A stretch of 64,000 nt of DNA from Rhodocollybia butyracea (GCA_015501585.1 JADNRY010000141.1:62001-126000), one strand, 5' to 3'. Shown: positions 33,853-46,599, counted from the first letter of the stretch. Numbers and translations: made by a program. The notes: generated from the letters alone by a model not told the origin.

Positions 33853-34131
33853 TACTGTACAGTTACGACCGTAAGTTCAGTAACGCGTAACGCAACCACT
33901 CTGAACTCGTAAGGCTCCAGATCTGTAACGCATAACGCAGCGGCATGAACTGCAAAAAATCTGGTCATAACACATTAAACTGCATTTTTGTGCTTCAATA
34001 TGCAATTTTAGCGGCGCCTACAGCGCCTGAACTAATGCGTAACGCAAAAATTTGGGCGTTGAACTGGGTGCAACCCAAATTTAGCCCGTAACGCTCCAGA
34101 GGGCTGAACTTACGGTCATAATTGTACAGTA
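33853..34131. mobile_element. 279-bp MITE nested inside the 2.58-kb element
   Basis: The 28-base ends (33853-33880 and 34104-34131) are reverse complements with two mismatches. They begin TACTGTAC and contain GACCGTAAGTTCAG. If the outermost TA is a target duplication, the element proper begins CTGTACA, which suits a Tc1/mariner-type MITE. The interior contains repeated cgtaacgc words and no coding sequence. Confidence 0.75.
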
Positions 34132-34646
34132 CAGTCTACAAACTTCCATCTGTTTCATCACCAGAAAGCCATGGCTTAGCTTATTGGCGAAGTGTTGAAA
34201 CACCTCAGGCTGGACATGCACTCTTAGAATGCAACTTACCCCAATGCCATATGACTCAGTGGATACACAATAAACAAAAAGAAAGGAGCATGTGTAGGCT
34301 ATCTGGTCTCATGTCAAATTCCCTTCTCAATCATTGCAATATGGATATTTGAGAATATATGATTCAAACCTCCTTCTATGTTTGCACTCAATATATGCAC
34401 TATCATTAATGCAACATCATACTGTAGGTAACAAATACATAACACCGTATATAAGTATGTACAATGCCTGTACTGTAAATAATTGGTGGCTGTTGTTGGG
34501 CAGGGATCTACAGCAGCAGTTTTAGTGCTAGTTGCGAGCTCGTCCCTGTCTGATGGCAGTCAGCCCGAAGACCATGGTGCTTGTGCCGCACCATGGGAGC
34601 TTCGGCTGCCCCGGCGTTCAGATCTTGGACCGTGCCGAGTAATTCA

Positions 34647-34668
34647 CTTCCTTCCTTCCTTCCTTCCC
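34647..34668 (+). repeat. TTCC microsatellite
   Basis: About five tandem copies of CTTC/TTCC sit inside the 2.58-kb inserted element. Confidence 0.8.
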
Positions 34669-34909
34669 TGTACCTATGTTTTGCCTCCCTGTGTACTTAA
34701 TGTAGTATTGTACAAATCCCTCACTGCCGTATACTAATTGTAAATAAGTCTGCGTACCCTTGCGTACCCTGATGACACTGATACAGATCATCTGTATTGA
34801 TCCACTTTTGTACAGATAGTAGGGTCAATAGTACATATGATACGAAGTATACAGGATGCTACATACACATCAGTGGGGGATACACATCATTTCACTGTTT
34901 CCTGATGCA

Positions 34910-37160
34910 GGGGTTAGGGATCATGATAGCGGATCTCACACAGGTCGCTTTTATTCAACGGGGGTATCATGCAGGAGATCCGACCTCATGTACATCCGTA
35001 TTTTAATGCATTTGTGAAGGCTTAGCTTTAATACCCTTAGCATAAGGTCTGTTAACTACCGGCCTCTTGTCATGAGGTCTGGTCACTGCCCAGCTCCTAT
35101 CATAATTAATGTCCGGTGGCTAATACTCACGTCCTATTGTGAGTCTAACTTGAAGTAGTAAATACCAGCCTCCTATGTTGAGGTCGGTCGCTACCCATCT
35201 ATCATGATGTGCGGTAGCCAGCTCCACCACCCTACATCCCTGTCAATGCTGAAACTTGAGGACGCGTGTATTGCCAATGATACCATTGTTCTTGCATACC
35301 CACTTCTAAGCATCATCCCGTTCCATCTATCTTCCCCCCCTTGATTATTCATGGGACCGAAGTAGAAGTCTATACATTATACATGGCTGGAAGGAAGGAA
35401 TACTCAATCCCAATCTAGTTCAGGAGTAGCTCGGGTTCATAACACAGCATCGGAGAAGCGAAATGTATGTTATGTAGCTCAACTTTGCGAAGAGAAAATG
35501 GCATGGAATTGGATGTACCTGCAGGCTACGTGTACGGCTGTACCTACCGAGACTCTGTGAGGCCGAGCTCCTCTTGAAGTGGGATGGTCAGTGAGGGTAA
35601 TAGTGGCATTACTTAGCTGCATCCTCGAAAGGTCTTTCACACGCCACTTGTTATACCACGAGACGGAGAGATAACAGCTTTCTAGACCTTTGGAGATTGT
35701 TCCAGCACATAGTTTTGCATTCCTTACCGAAACATCACGAAGATGGAGACATAGGAGAGAATAGGGGGAGCGAATATGGGGAGCGAGGGTCTCGACAAGA
35801 GGGACCTGAATAAGTAAGAGAGAGGAGGAGCGCAACAACAGAAGGCAAAGGAAGGGGACAGGAGGGGGCTGAAGAAATGCATTGATACCCGAACACAAGA
35901 ATGTACTCTGTCATTCAATATGAAAGAAAAACAGGAGATTCCGACGCCCTCATCATAGTAACTAATTCATCGGTCCTTATCTTTTCGATACAGTAAGTAC
36001 AGTATGTGGAGTAAGTACTCAGTGGGACAGCAATCGACTTTTCAAACCTGAACACGAAAACATCACTCTATCACTTGATATTATATATATAAAATTGAGG
36101 GAAAAGGACGCCATGGCAGAGGACGGCCTGGAAATGTGATCACAACAGTTCATCCTCGGTTCATCCCTGAACATTTGATGCAGTAGATGTTGTGAGTATA
36201 AGCAACTTCTCATGTCCCTCATTCTTGGATCTGCCGAACTATTGCCGGATGGCAATCCGAGGTGATTCGTCGAGGGTACCCTGTAGATTGTATTGGCAGT
36301 GGGCATAGGGGAGGACGTCCGGAGTCGTACATGGGTCCGTGGAGATCGTAGGGATGAAAGTAAACTACATGGAGCGTGTTCTTTCAAGCGTCTCAATCGG
36401 CTCTGCACGCCTAGACCCAGCTAGAACTACATGGGTGGAGGCAAGGGTTTGGGCTGATAAGAAAGAAAGAAGAAGGCAGCGGATATGCATTGGAGGGCGT
36501 ATGCTAGGACCCCATTAGCTGAATTGGACACTTTTCTTTGGGCTTAGTACTCGGTAGACCGACTGCACCGTCCGTGCGCATTTTTTTCTAGGCAACGTTC
36601 GAATGTTTAGAGAGAGTTGTACGAGGGGTAATAGGCCGTGTGAGTAGGCGCTCGGCGCCAACAACAAAGCCGCTGACTAAGACTCTTCTTCCGAACCATT
36701 CAACTAAACGATTGCAATAACTAGTACTACTATTTCTCAACTGTAATTTCACTGTAAACCGGCCACATCGCAAGATATCCTTGATATCCCTTCAACCAGC
36801 CACGCGTCACGACTCGCTTACGATGAATATACGCGTCACGGTCTAGCTAGCACTCAAGTACTCATGCGCATGCGTATGGGTTTTCTTGCTCCAGCATGGG
36901 TTTTGAGCGCATCAGGAATTCCTCTGAGTCTTTCTGGCTTAGTTTTATCGTATATTTGTATCCCAGGCTTTGAGCGCTGAGCTTACAAACTTACAGGGTA
37001 ATCCTCATTGGTTTGTTTACAGCGTCGACGGTGTCACAATAGTAATTGGTAATTCGATGGACGTGATCTCTTCCCGAGTACCCGAGTGTCCAGCGTGTTG
37101 TGGACCCTCCGCGTCAAATGGAAATCATAGGCGCCAGATAAGCATTTCCTTTCACCCACC
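34910..37160. other. Non-coding block of unit 3, right part
   Basis: It corresponds to 21,480-23,780 of unit 1, with more substitutions and small indels than between units 1 and 2. No gene is supported. Confidence 0.5.
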
Positions 37161-37166
37161 TCCATC

Positions 37167-38538
37167 ATGCCGCTATCATCCATCGAGCTCGATACCGCCT
37201 ATTCTCTCAAAAGCAGCCATTCAATCAACGTCTCATCTGGAGCTCGGATCTCTCAAGCCACCTTTCAACCGCTAAAACCCTGTAATGAGGACAGAACTGT
37301 GTTTGTCGAGCGTGGTGGTTTGGGATTCATTGTAGGAGTTTTTGATGGTACGCCTCGTAACTATAGAACTTAGGGCCAACTGAGAACTGAGAGCCTCTTT
37401 TTGTTTGTACTCACATGCAGGACATTACACCCAAGAACTATCCGACTACGCATCCCGAACTTTGCCCAAACTCTTACTCGATCGCATTGCCGATGCCACC
37501 GCCACACCTGGGACTGATTTCAGTGACGCAGTGACAACTTCTCTCGTTGAGGGCATCAAGGATTTCGATGCCTCCTTACTCCAAAATCTCCTTTCCCACT
37601 TTCCTGGTGTGGACAAGCCCGAATGGTGGCTAGAACCGCGTTGGGACGATCGCGCTGAAATGTACAAATGTATAGGTTACTCAAATGAAGATTCTAGGTT
37701 CCGTGAAGCCCGACGCGCTGTTGTCGGCTCAACTCTTTTGATTGCTTTCGTGGATGAGGGAAGAAAACATGTCTGGGTTGCATCGCTAGGTGATTCTGAA
37801 GCTGGTATGTTGGTTAAATTGCTATGAATCCATGCATCTACTAATTATCAATGATATGCAGCTGTTGGTAACGTAAATCGGGATGGCTCGATCGATAATC
37901 TCAACCGACTCAGTGACTTTCATAATGCACGGAATCCCGACGAAGTAGCACGCCTTCAGAGAGAGCATCCCAATGAACCGTTTATTCGTGGAAACCGTGT
38001 GTTAGGTGCCCTGGGCGTTACCCGTGGTATGTATCTTCGGCTTGTCAACCGTAGAAATGAAACTAATCCCCTTTCAGCTTTAGGCGACTACCTACTCAAA
38101 GTCCCCTTCACGCTTTCTCTCCGCATCCTAACGTGGATATACCGCTCCCCCATCCCACCTTTCGAACTAGACAAGCTTAACAAGGAGTTCAAAACACCGC
38201 CCTACCTTTCATCTTCTGCAACAGTTCACCATCGGCCTCTTCACGAGGGTGATGTATTGGTCCTCTTCTCCGACGGGCTTGCCGACAGACTTGCTTCCTT
38301 CGACGAGACGGAGAAACACTCTCTGGTTCTCTCTCTTGCCAATGCAGATCGCGTACCGATGGCGAATGAGACGACCTGGGCTGAGACCTTCGGTCACGAC
38401 TTTATCCTTCCGGAACCTGAGGATTGCCCAGCAGAAAGGGTAATCAAGAATATTTGTTTTGGGACTAGTTTGGAGAAAAAGACGGAGGTGGTGTTGAAGG
38501 AGTGGGATGATATATCCGTGGTGGTAGTACAATTTTGA
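37167..38538 (+). CDS. PP2C-type Ser/Thr protein phosphatase, intact copy
   Basis: This would be a metal-dependent phosphatase that removes phosphate from Ser/Thr residues. Four exons join cleanly: 37167-37347, 37421-37804, 37862-38026 and 38078-38538, giving about 396 residues. Motifs in order are NED near residue 42, GVFDGHY across the first intron (metal-binding DGH), GST, SLGDSEA, RVLGALGVTRALGD, VLVLFSDGL and a C-terminal DDISVVVVQF. All are expected positions for PP2C metal ligands. No signal peptide is seen, so it is likely cytosolic or mitochondrial. The first in-frame ATG of the exon is used; the same start is preserved in the two pseudogene copies. It is the only one of the three copies with a full catalytic domain. 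The extended loop between FDGHY and GST (about 95 residues) is longer than in a minimal PP2C. Confidence 0.88.
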
Positions 38539-39002
38539 GTCTGGATCTACAGGTATATGTTGGAGGTGATCTCGATGATCGCTGTTAATGAGAACTTTAA
38601 CCGTTCGTGGCCTTACTCCATGGTTTCTTTCTCCACGAGTGCCTTGATGGACTGAGAACGGGATGAGTCGTTGCACCCCGGTATGGCGATGAGATAGGAG
38701 ATGCGTAAACAGGATGAGCCACTCGGGATATCCCTCGCTTTGAGGCTACGGCGAAGTGGTTGTCACAACCAATGTTATCCGCTTGCATCTGACTCTACTT
38801 CAAACTTATTAGGCCAGGCCTTCCTAGCAGTTCACATTCTGCGGCGACAGGAAGACGTCGGCGCGTAAAAAGCTACAAACTACGCAGCACATGCTAATTT
38901 CTGTTACGTGTTTCAGCCTTGCACACATGATCGCGAGTCCACTTTTAAGCGCCTCATCCGCAGGCGCCCAAGATAATCCTTCTTTGTCCCTCGTCTTTCA
39001 AT

Positions 39003-40634
39003 ATGTCAACCGTAGAGCTCGAGTCGGATGAACGCTCACAAGACCTAGTGATTGAGGATTCATGGTCTGGTACGTTCAAGTCACTATACCACCCTTGATC
39101 CTTATTAAATCGTATAACACAGCACCAAATCGCTATTCTGCCATGACTGGCCAACAACTTTCATCGATCCCAACTGAAATCTATCTCGAGTTCATCGCCT
39201 ATATCCAACCTACTCCAGCTACCATGTCCTCTATTCGCTCTTATACTGCAAGGAGAAAGCTTTCAGAGCTGCGTAGGAATGATCTGCGCCGGCTATCGCG
39301 TACCTGTCGTTTTCTGCGCACCGCCATCTCGCCAATCTTGTTCGAATCCATCGAGTTCTGCTCCGATCCAGATGAAAAGGATCTGGTCAAAAACCCTATG
39401 CTAGGCTCCTTCGTTGCGTCCTTGAATCGGGAGGAAAACGCCGCCAGTGCGCTTGCTTTACATGTTAAAGTGCTGATTCTCCGGCGTGGCCCTGATTGGT
39501 GGCGGGATGACTCGGTGATGTCCTACTCCACCGCATTCTCAAAGCTGCGCCATCTCGAAAGCGTGATGCTCGCAGACGTCCTTCCTTTTCCACTGCTTCT
39601 CGGCCTGAGTCCTAACATCACCTCTTTGACAATCAATCGTTGCGCGATTGATACCGTTCCAGTTGACTTGATTCGTAAAGCTGAGTTTCACTTCCGATTG
39701 AAAACATTTCGACTTTATCACACTACAGCCATGAACCCCTCTGTCATGGAAGCACTCTCGTTGCTGACCACGACAGTCACAGAGTTATCCACCAATGTCT
39801 GGTCCCTCATCGAAAAAATCAGCTCCTTTGACATCATCCCGCCTCTTGAAGTCCTAGACCTTCGGGTTGTTCGCAACCTGGAAACCTTATTTGATTTTCT
39901 TCGTCTCCTTCCCGCATTAAAGTCATTGACTCTGGAAGATCCCACTCCAGAGGGTGTTTCGAAAGACACTCGATTTTCGCTTTCTTGCCTAAAGAATCTC
40001 CAAAATCTAACTTTTCCCCCGAGCTTAGTCCCTTGGTTTCACGGTCCACATAACCTGTCCACTTTATCGCTTCCGTCTGACACTCTTACCTCTTTGTTTC
40101 TAATGAGAGGCCAAGCGCTCCGACAACCATTTCCAGACTATTGGTTGGATTTAGCGCAGTACCAATCTTTGTCGGTGTTGGCTATACCTTATGCCATTGC
40201 AACTCAGATTCGCTCCGGTTCAGACTCGGATAGGCCAATCAACTTGAAGCTCAAAAAGCTTTCTATTATATTTTCCACTCAGCCAAGGCATTTGACTTTC
40301 GACAAGGTTAGTAAAATCTTGCCTTTTCCAATTGTATGATCTTAACTTTTTTTTTCCAAACTTATAGTATCTGGAAATGTTATCAGCAGTATGGGCTTCG
40401 AGTTCGATTAGAGAGCTTCATTGGGTGACATACTCGGAGGATGATTTTATGACGTTGGATGAGTCAGTGCCGGCAAGATTCACGGAGAAGCAGCATTTCC
40501 CGGAGCTCACTTTGTTGTCATTTCACCAACACTCTCAAGGGCGGGGCGGGCACGGGGTGTTCTGTGATTTTAGAAAGAATGCCCGAGGGATTTGGAAGAA
40601 GGTTGACGAGGATGTGTTAATAAACGAATATTAG
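39003..40634 (+). CDS. F-box/LRR-like protein
   Basis: F-box proteins usually recruit substrates to SCF ubiquitin ligases. Three exons, 39003-39069, 39123-40306 and 40368-40634, give about 505 residues. The start MSTVELESDE is chosen because the same short first exon is found in the paralogue at 55,737. An F-box-like segment (LSSIPTEIYLEFIAYI ... LRRLSRTCRFLRTAI) lies at about residues 30-90, followed by irregular leucine-rich segments with LKSLTL, LSTLSL and LKKLSI. The C-terminus has WASSSIRELHW. It lies 465 bases downstream of the intact PP2C gene, on the same strand. Fragments of this gene appear three times in the tandem units. Such proteins are highly expanded in Agaricomycetes, and the substrate cannot be predicted. 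Confidence 0.8.
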
Positions 40635-41039
40635 TATAATCCTCTAGAGATGTGCATTCAGATTGTGAGTGCAGATCTGGGGTCAACGGCAAACCAGGTT
40701 CGTACACTGAAGTGTCGCATCCACGGTAGCATCTGGCGTATGCCCCGAGTGTTGATTTTTAGGGACCACCTGGCTTATTTGTTTTGTTTGTTTTGTTTTC
40801 CTTTTTCTTCAGTTCGAAGACGTGACTGAGCTCACTGTGCAGTTCTAGTTATCTAAACGAGCTTCTTCGTAAACTACTAGCTCACGAGTTTCTTTATGAA
40901 CTACAAGCGGCGAGCCAGGCTAATAATAAGAGCGTCAGTCTGATCACGAGATATCGGATAACATCCGACTGAATACCGGTTAGCGATCCGAAAACATATA
41001 AAGTAGAGAAAGCATTCCAGAAACTCCTCAGCGTACGCC
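40635..41039 (+). promoter_or_regulatory. Upstream region of the first MFS gene
   Basis: TATAAAG at 40997-41003 lies 37 bases before the MFS start codon. It is close to the ATG but plausible for a core promoter. The rest holds no gene. Confidence 0.4.
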
Positions 41040-43487
41040 ATGACCCAGCCGGCTTTACCTTTGGAATCTTTGGAATCTCCTGATGGCACAAGCACCAAGG
41101 CAAAAGACGTTGATTCACAGCCTCAGTTGACAGACCAGACCAATCTACTCCCTCGCAGACAAATTATTATTGTCATGCTTGCACTATCCTTGTGCAATCT
41201 CGTCACGACGCTTGACCAGGTTGTAGTTTCCGCCTCTCTTTCGACGGTCGCATCAGCATTTAATGCAGGCTCAGTCTCTGCGTGGGTTCCGGCTGCGTAC
41301 CTTATGACTAGGTAGCATAGACCGTCTTTCCTTCCTTTTCCGAGTTCTTGCTAAATCCTGGGACCTGGACTAGTACAGCCTTCCAGCCACTATATGGCCG
41401 TCTTTCAGATATTTTTGGGCGCAAGGCCGCTATTGTACTAGCGATGGGCATCTATATCGTCGGAAATCTAATCGCTGGGTTTTCACGGTCCATTATCCAG
41501 CTCATTGTATTCCGAGCCATTGCAGGCGTTGGGGATGGGGGTGCGACTAGCATGGTGCAGATTGTGCTATCCGACGTCGTGTCTTTGAGAGATAGGTAAG
41601 AAACTGGTTTTGAAACAGATGGTCTTTCATGTTCATACTCTTTTCAGAGGAAAAGTTATCGGATATGCGGCTGGAGTCACTGCTACTGGTTACGCCATAG
41701 GGCCTATAATGGGTGGTGCATTAGCTCAACATGTTAGCTGGCGCGTACGTTCACCTCATTCCTTCCCGAAGGCTTTCAACTCACATGGACCTTCGAAAGT
41801 GGGCATTTTGGATTACCCTTCCGGTTGCATTTTTTGCATCGCTCGGCGTTGTCTTTCTCCTGCCTTTGAAACCGGTACAGGGGAACATGCGAAGGTAAAT
41901 ATCATGGTTACTTCTAGTTGGCGTGTTTCACTGCTAACATGAGATAGCAAACTGCTCATGATAGATTACGTCGGTGTCATTCTAACCCTTGCGGCGTGTA
42001 CAATGATAATGCTCCCTCTGATCTGGGTGAGTGCATGCAGCTGGCTTTATGTTGGTGAATTCAAAGTCACCATCATTTCAGGGAGGGGTCGAATTTGCGT
42101 GGAATTCTGCTGTCGTTCTAGGGCCGCTCTGTTCTGGTATAGTGTGTATTGGGATCTTCTGCGTATGGGAGATCAAAGCAGCAAGACTTCCGCTGATTCC
42201 AAGTAAAGATCTAGCTGTGACGCGCTATCCAATTGCTGACCACCTTTACGCCAGTGTACATCTTCAAGCATATGACAGTTGTCGGGGTGTATATCTGTAT
42301 GTTTGTCAAGTGGGTTCACAATGTCTCTTCTTTCTCGAAGTTTTTCTCACAATTATCTTGTATAGCGGTTTCGTGTTTTTCTCCATGCTCTTCTACCTCC
42401 CCCAGTTCTTCCAAGTCGTACTTGGCTATTCACCCACTCGTTCCGGTAAGTCTATCGATCATTGACTTTCAAAGTGTTGATATCTTCTCAGGTGTATTCA
42501 TCATTCCATTCGTTTTGGGCCAAGTGGTCTCGGCCGTAGGCTCAGTAAGTCGTGTGTATTCAAAGGCCTGTTTTGTGCTAACTTTTCCTTCTCAGGGACT
42601 CTGGGTTAGTCGTACGGGGAAATACCAAGTAAGGATGTTGTCCAATCTCCATGTAGCGTTCTCATATTTCATTCGCTCTCTTTCTACCCTAGTTCGTCGT
42701 CTATTCAGGATTTGCGTTATTCTCCATTGCATGCGGATGTATCACAATATTTGATGCTCACACAAGTGAAGGAGTGATGATAGTGCTCATGATTCTCGCA
42801 GGACTTGGAGGAGGATCGGTACGTGTCGTCTCTCTAGTGGATACGACCAGTTTCTAAGATCTTTTCCACAGACAATGCAGACTACAACAGTTGCCGCCCA
42901 AGCTAGCGTAGAGAGAAAAGATATGGCAGTTGTTTCTGCGGTGCGGAATGTGAGTATTCTAGGTAAATCCGGATAGCCGTTGACCCATTTTTTAGTTCCT
43001 TCGAATGCTTGGTGGAGCGCTTGCACTACCCTCTTCCGCTGCTCTCTTGTAAGTCCACACTCCCTGCTGTTATTCATACTGTCTGCTCATACTACCTAGA
43101 AATAACGCCATGCGTTCCTCTATGAATTCTCTCTCCTTGCCTTCTAGTGCGATTACCTCCATCATTAATGACCCCTCAGTCCTACGAAGTTCTTCAGTCC
43201 CATTCGGAATTTCTTCTGCACAAGCCCAGATTATCCTCAGCAACGGGTACAACAAAGGTTTTAAGGACGTTTTCTATCTCAACACCGCCCTCGCCGTGCT
43301 GGCCTTTGTATCTAGCATTGTGCTGATCAAGCATAAAGAGCTATTGCGAGGCGACGAGGAACAACTGAAAATAGAAGCCAAGGAAGCGTTGCGTGCAAAA
43401 GGGAGGTTGAACACTATCGATCCCAAAGTAGCGGGCGTAGACGATATGGAGATGGGACCAGTTCTACCACAAAACTCGCAAAAATAA
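41040..43487 (+). CDS. MFS transporter, drug:H+ antiporter-2 (14-helix) type
   Basis: Predicted plasma- or vacuolar-membrane proton-coupled exporter. The ATG at 41040 begins a hydrophilic N-terminus of about 40 residues, followed by helix 1 (LALSLCNLVTTLDQVVVSASLSTVA). The conserved loop GRLSDIFGRKA between helices 2 and 3 is the MFS motif A, and GYAIGPIMGG is the antiporter motif C. About ten introns of 45-65 bases interrupt the gene, and the junctions I checked restore the frame (for example ...ACTAG|gtagca before TACAGCC, and GATAG|gtaaga before AGGAAAA). The DHA2 family in fungi includes drug, toxin and siderophore exporters; the substrate is not predictable here. The C-terminal cytosolic tail contains KHKELLRGDEEQLKIEAKEALR. 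It is a tandem paralogue of the gene that follows. Confidence 0.85.
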
Positions 43488-44149
43488 CGATTGCAGTAAG
43501 GTTACTCTGGGATTATGAACGCGTACACGACTACTTCAGACTAAGTATGGGTAATTGCACATAAATATAATTAACGATTTCTAAAGAAAAAGAGTTTTCT
43601 GCTTCCTATATATACATAGAGTACTTGACTTCAAACCGCGAGTGGCGAGTCCAAACCTGTGAAAGTAATATACTGGATCACCATTCACTCAATTCACTCC
43701 AGCCGGTCCTTATCATAAATATAAATCACTGTGGAAAATTGACTGAGAGTCTAGCAGAGACAGAATATACTGCAACGATTTGTCTAATCACTCTCCAACT
43801 CGTGATGATGACAAGGGCTTCTTAAGACTTGTATATTATTGCTTGTTTTAAGGCGGTTTAATAAACAGTGTAGGGTATTGGGGCACTTAAAATGAAGGGA
43901 CTTGACATCCAGGCTCAAAGTGAGCCGCAACTGAAGCAAGGGCTAGTACTCAAAACCACAGTATGGCCGATTATCCATCGTGGCGGCCAGTGAAGCGTGT
44001 AACAGCGAAGATATCGCCATGCCTTCTTATGGAACGATCGTAAGTGTACAGTAATCGCTTATGACAAGTACTCAAATCTGAATCGGTTAGCATTCCGACG
44101 TGGCATTTAAAGCAGCGAACTAGATTTCTGAAGCTATTCACTATACACC
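43488..44149. other. Spacer between the two MFS genes
   Basis: No gene is seen. A stretch near 44,090-44,120 (cattccgacgtggcatttaaag) resembles the promoter region of the first MFS gene (acatccgactgaataccgg...tataaag). That fits a tandem duplication that included the promoter. Confidence 0.4.
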
Positions 44150-46599
44150 ATGTCCCCCAGCTCGACGACGGCTGTTCCAGTTATAGAAACTCCTAATGAC
44201 GCTTTACCAAGGACAAAGACGTTGGCGTTCTTCAAAAAAGCTCGCAGCTTGAGCTAACAGATCAAACCAATCTACTCCCTCGCCGACAAATTATTACTGT
44301 TATGCTTGCGCTTTCGTTGTGCAATCTTGTCACGACGCTTGACCAGGTTGTAGTCTCCGCTTCACTTTCAACGGTCGCATCGGCATTTAATGCAGGCTCA
44401 GTCTCTGCATGGGTTCCTGCTGCATACCTAATGACAAGGTAGTATAGGCCATTTACCCTTCCCTTTTCCTTGCTAATTCCTTGACTAGTACAGCTTTTCA
44501 ACCACTATATGGTCGTCTTTCGGATATTTTTGGACGCAAGGCCGCCATTGCACTAGCGATGGGAATTTATATCGTCGGGAATCTGATTGCAGGGTTTTCA
44601 CAGTCTATCATCCAGCTCATTGTATTCCGAGCCATTGCGGGGGTCGGGGATGGAGGTGCAACCAGTATGGTACAGATTGTGGTATCTGATATTGTCTCCT
44701 TGAGAGATAGGTATGAAATAGGTTTCGCAGTCGGTCTGTCTCCTCGTTCGACTGATCCTCTTCCCAGAGGCAAATTTATCGGATATGCAGCCGGTGTCAC
44801 TGCTGCTGGATATGCCGTAGGGCCTATAATCGGTGGTGCATTGGCTCAACATGTCAGTTGGCGCGTACGTATACAGCCCTAGTTCCCAAAGAAGGTTTTC
44901 AACTCTCTTTGATCTTCAAAGTGGGCCTTTTGGATTACTCTTCCAGTTGCATTTTTGGCAGCGGTTGGAGTTGTGTTCCTCCTGCCTTTGAAACCGGTAC
45001 AAGGGAGCATACGAAGGTAGAGATCTGCTCTTGGTCAATAGATTCCACCTCTAACATGAGATAGCAAATTGCTCATGATAGATTACATCGGCGTTGGTCT
45101 AACCCTCGCAGGGTGCACGATGATCATGCTTCCTCTGATCTGGGTAGATAATATTAACTCCATTAATAATCGACCTGGGCTCACTGTCATTCAGGGGGGA
45201 GTAGAATTTTCATGGAGCAGCCCTATCGTGCTTGGGCCACTCTGTGCTGGTATAGTCTGTATTGGGATCTTCTGCATATGGGAAATCAAAGCAGCAAGAC
45301 TTCCACTAGTTCCAAGTAAATATCTGGCTGTGACACGCTAACCGGCCACTGATCACTTTTCCTCAGTGTACATCTTCAAACATATGACCGTTGTCGGCGT
45401 ATACATCTGTATGTTTGTCAAGTGAGCTCAAATCCCCCCTTTTTGCGTGAAGTTGTTCCGAAAATCGTGTCCCCTAGTGGGTTTGTATTCTTCTCCATGC
45501 TCTTCTACCTCCCCCAGTTCTTCCAAGTCATACTTGGCTATTCACCCACTCGTTCCGGTAGGTTTATAATTCGTTGCCCTTCCGGTGTATTTATGCCATT
45601 TCAGGGATCTTCATCATTCCATACGTTTTGGGGGCGTTTGTTGCGGGGATAGGCGCAGTAAGCCATCCCCAATCATGCGCCAATCTTGTGCTGACTTTTC
45701 CTTATCAGGGCCTTTGGGTCAGTCATACGGGGAAATACCGAGTAAGCTCCACTTGAATTTGCAGAGTCTTAGTATATTTTCTTTTTTTTAGTTCATCGTC
45801 TATGCAGGATTTGCATTGTTCTCTGTTGCATGCGGGTGTATAACAATATTTGATGCTCATACGAGTCGGGGGGTGATGGTTGTGCTCATGATTCTGGCAG
45901 GACTGGGAGGAGGATCGGTACGTGTCAGGTTTCCGGATACTTACCACTGGTTTCTAATTTTTTTTCCCCTGCAGACCATGCAGACCACAACGGTCGCCGT
46001 ACAAGCTAGTGTGGAGAGAAAAGATATGGCAGTTGTTTCAGCAGTGCGAAATGTGAGTATTATGGCCAAACTTGGATACTCACAAGTTGATCCTTTTTGC
46101 AGTTCCTTCGGATGCTCGGCGGAGCGCTTGCCCTGCCATCCTCCGCTGCTCTCCTGTGAGGCTGTACTCCTTACTTTAACAACGGTATCTGATATTATCT
46201 AGCAATAACGCAATGCGCTCCTCTATGAGTGCGCTCTCCTTATCCTCTGACACAATTACCTCAATCATAAACGACCCCTCCGTCCTGCGAAGCTCTCCAG
46301 TCCCGTTCGGAATTTCCTCCTCCCAAGCACAGATTATCTTGACTACCGGGTACAACAAAGGTTTCAGAGACATATTCTATCTCAACACCGCCCTCGCGGC
46401 TTTGGCATTTGTATCTAGCGTTGTGCTTATCAAGCACAAGGAGCTATTAAGAGGGGACGAGGAACAATTGAAGATGGAAGCCAAGGAGGCATTGCGCAAG
46501 AAAAGAAAGATGGCAGCTGGTTCCGCGGCGGCGAAAAAGGATGCAGGTGACATCAAGCTGGGGCCACTGGCAGTTCCGCCCCAAAGTCCGCAGTATTGA
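44150..46599 (+). pseudogene. Second MFS DHA2 transporter, 5' end frameshifted
   Basis: It is closely similar to the preceding gene over its whole length: motif A GRLSDIFGRKA, motif C GYAVGPIIGG, the same intron positions, and a C-terminal KHKELLRGDEEQLKMEAKEALRKK. The promoter-proximal ATG at 44150 opens MSPSSTTAVPVIETP but reaches a TAA at 44255-44257. The frame that continues into helix 1 (ELTDQTNLLPRRQ) has stops just upstream and no ATG. The first usable ATG in the correct frame is 44302, at the start of helix 1. The protein may be made from that internal start without the N-terminal tail, or the gene may be newly inactivated. All later splice junctions I checked are intact, so the lesion is recent or tolerated. 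Confidence 0.65.

Larger units (their letters stand above)
32327..34907. mobile_element. 2,581-bp non-autonomous TIR element inserted in unit 3
   Basis: The ends are CATCAGGAAA and TTTCCTGATG. The flanking dinucleotide CA is present on both sides (32325-32326 and 34908-34909). The empty site ggtatcaggggttag can be read in unit 1 (about 21,471) and unit 2 (about 26,907), which proves the boundaries. The ends match the 373-bp palindromic element, so the two belong to one family. Subterminal DNA at the left is rich in tactgta/tacagta words. No transposase is seen; the small frames inside have no recognisable motif. Confidence 0.88.
29914..37810. repeat. Tandem unit 3, enlarged by a 2.58-kb insertion and ending in the intact PP2C gene
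   Basis: The order is the same as in units 1 and 2 but it is more diverged in its right half. It contains the TIR insertion at 32,327-34,907 and an extra stretch of about 110 bases near 36,665-36,760 that is absent from the other units. The array ends where the complete PP2C and F-box genes take over. Confidence 0.85.
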
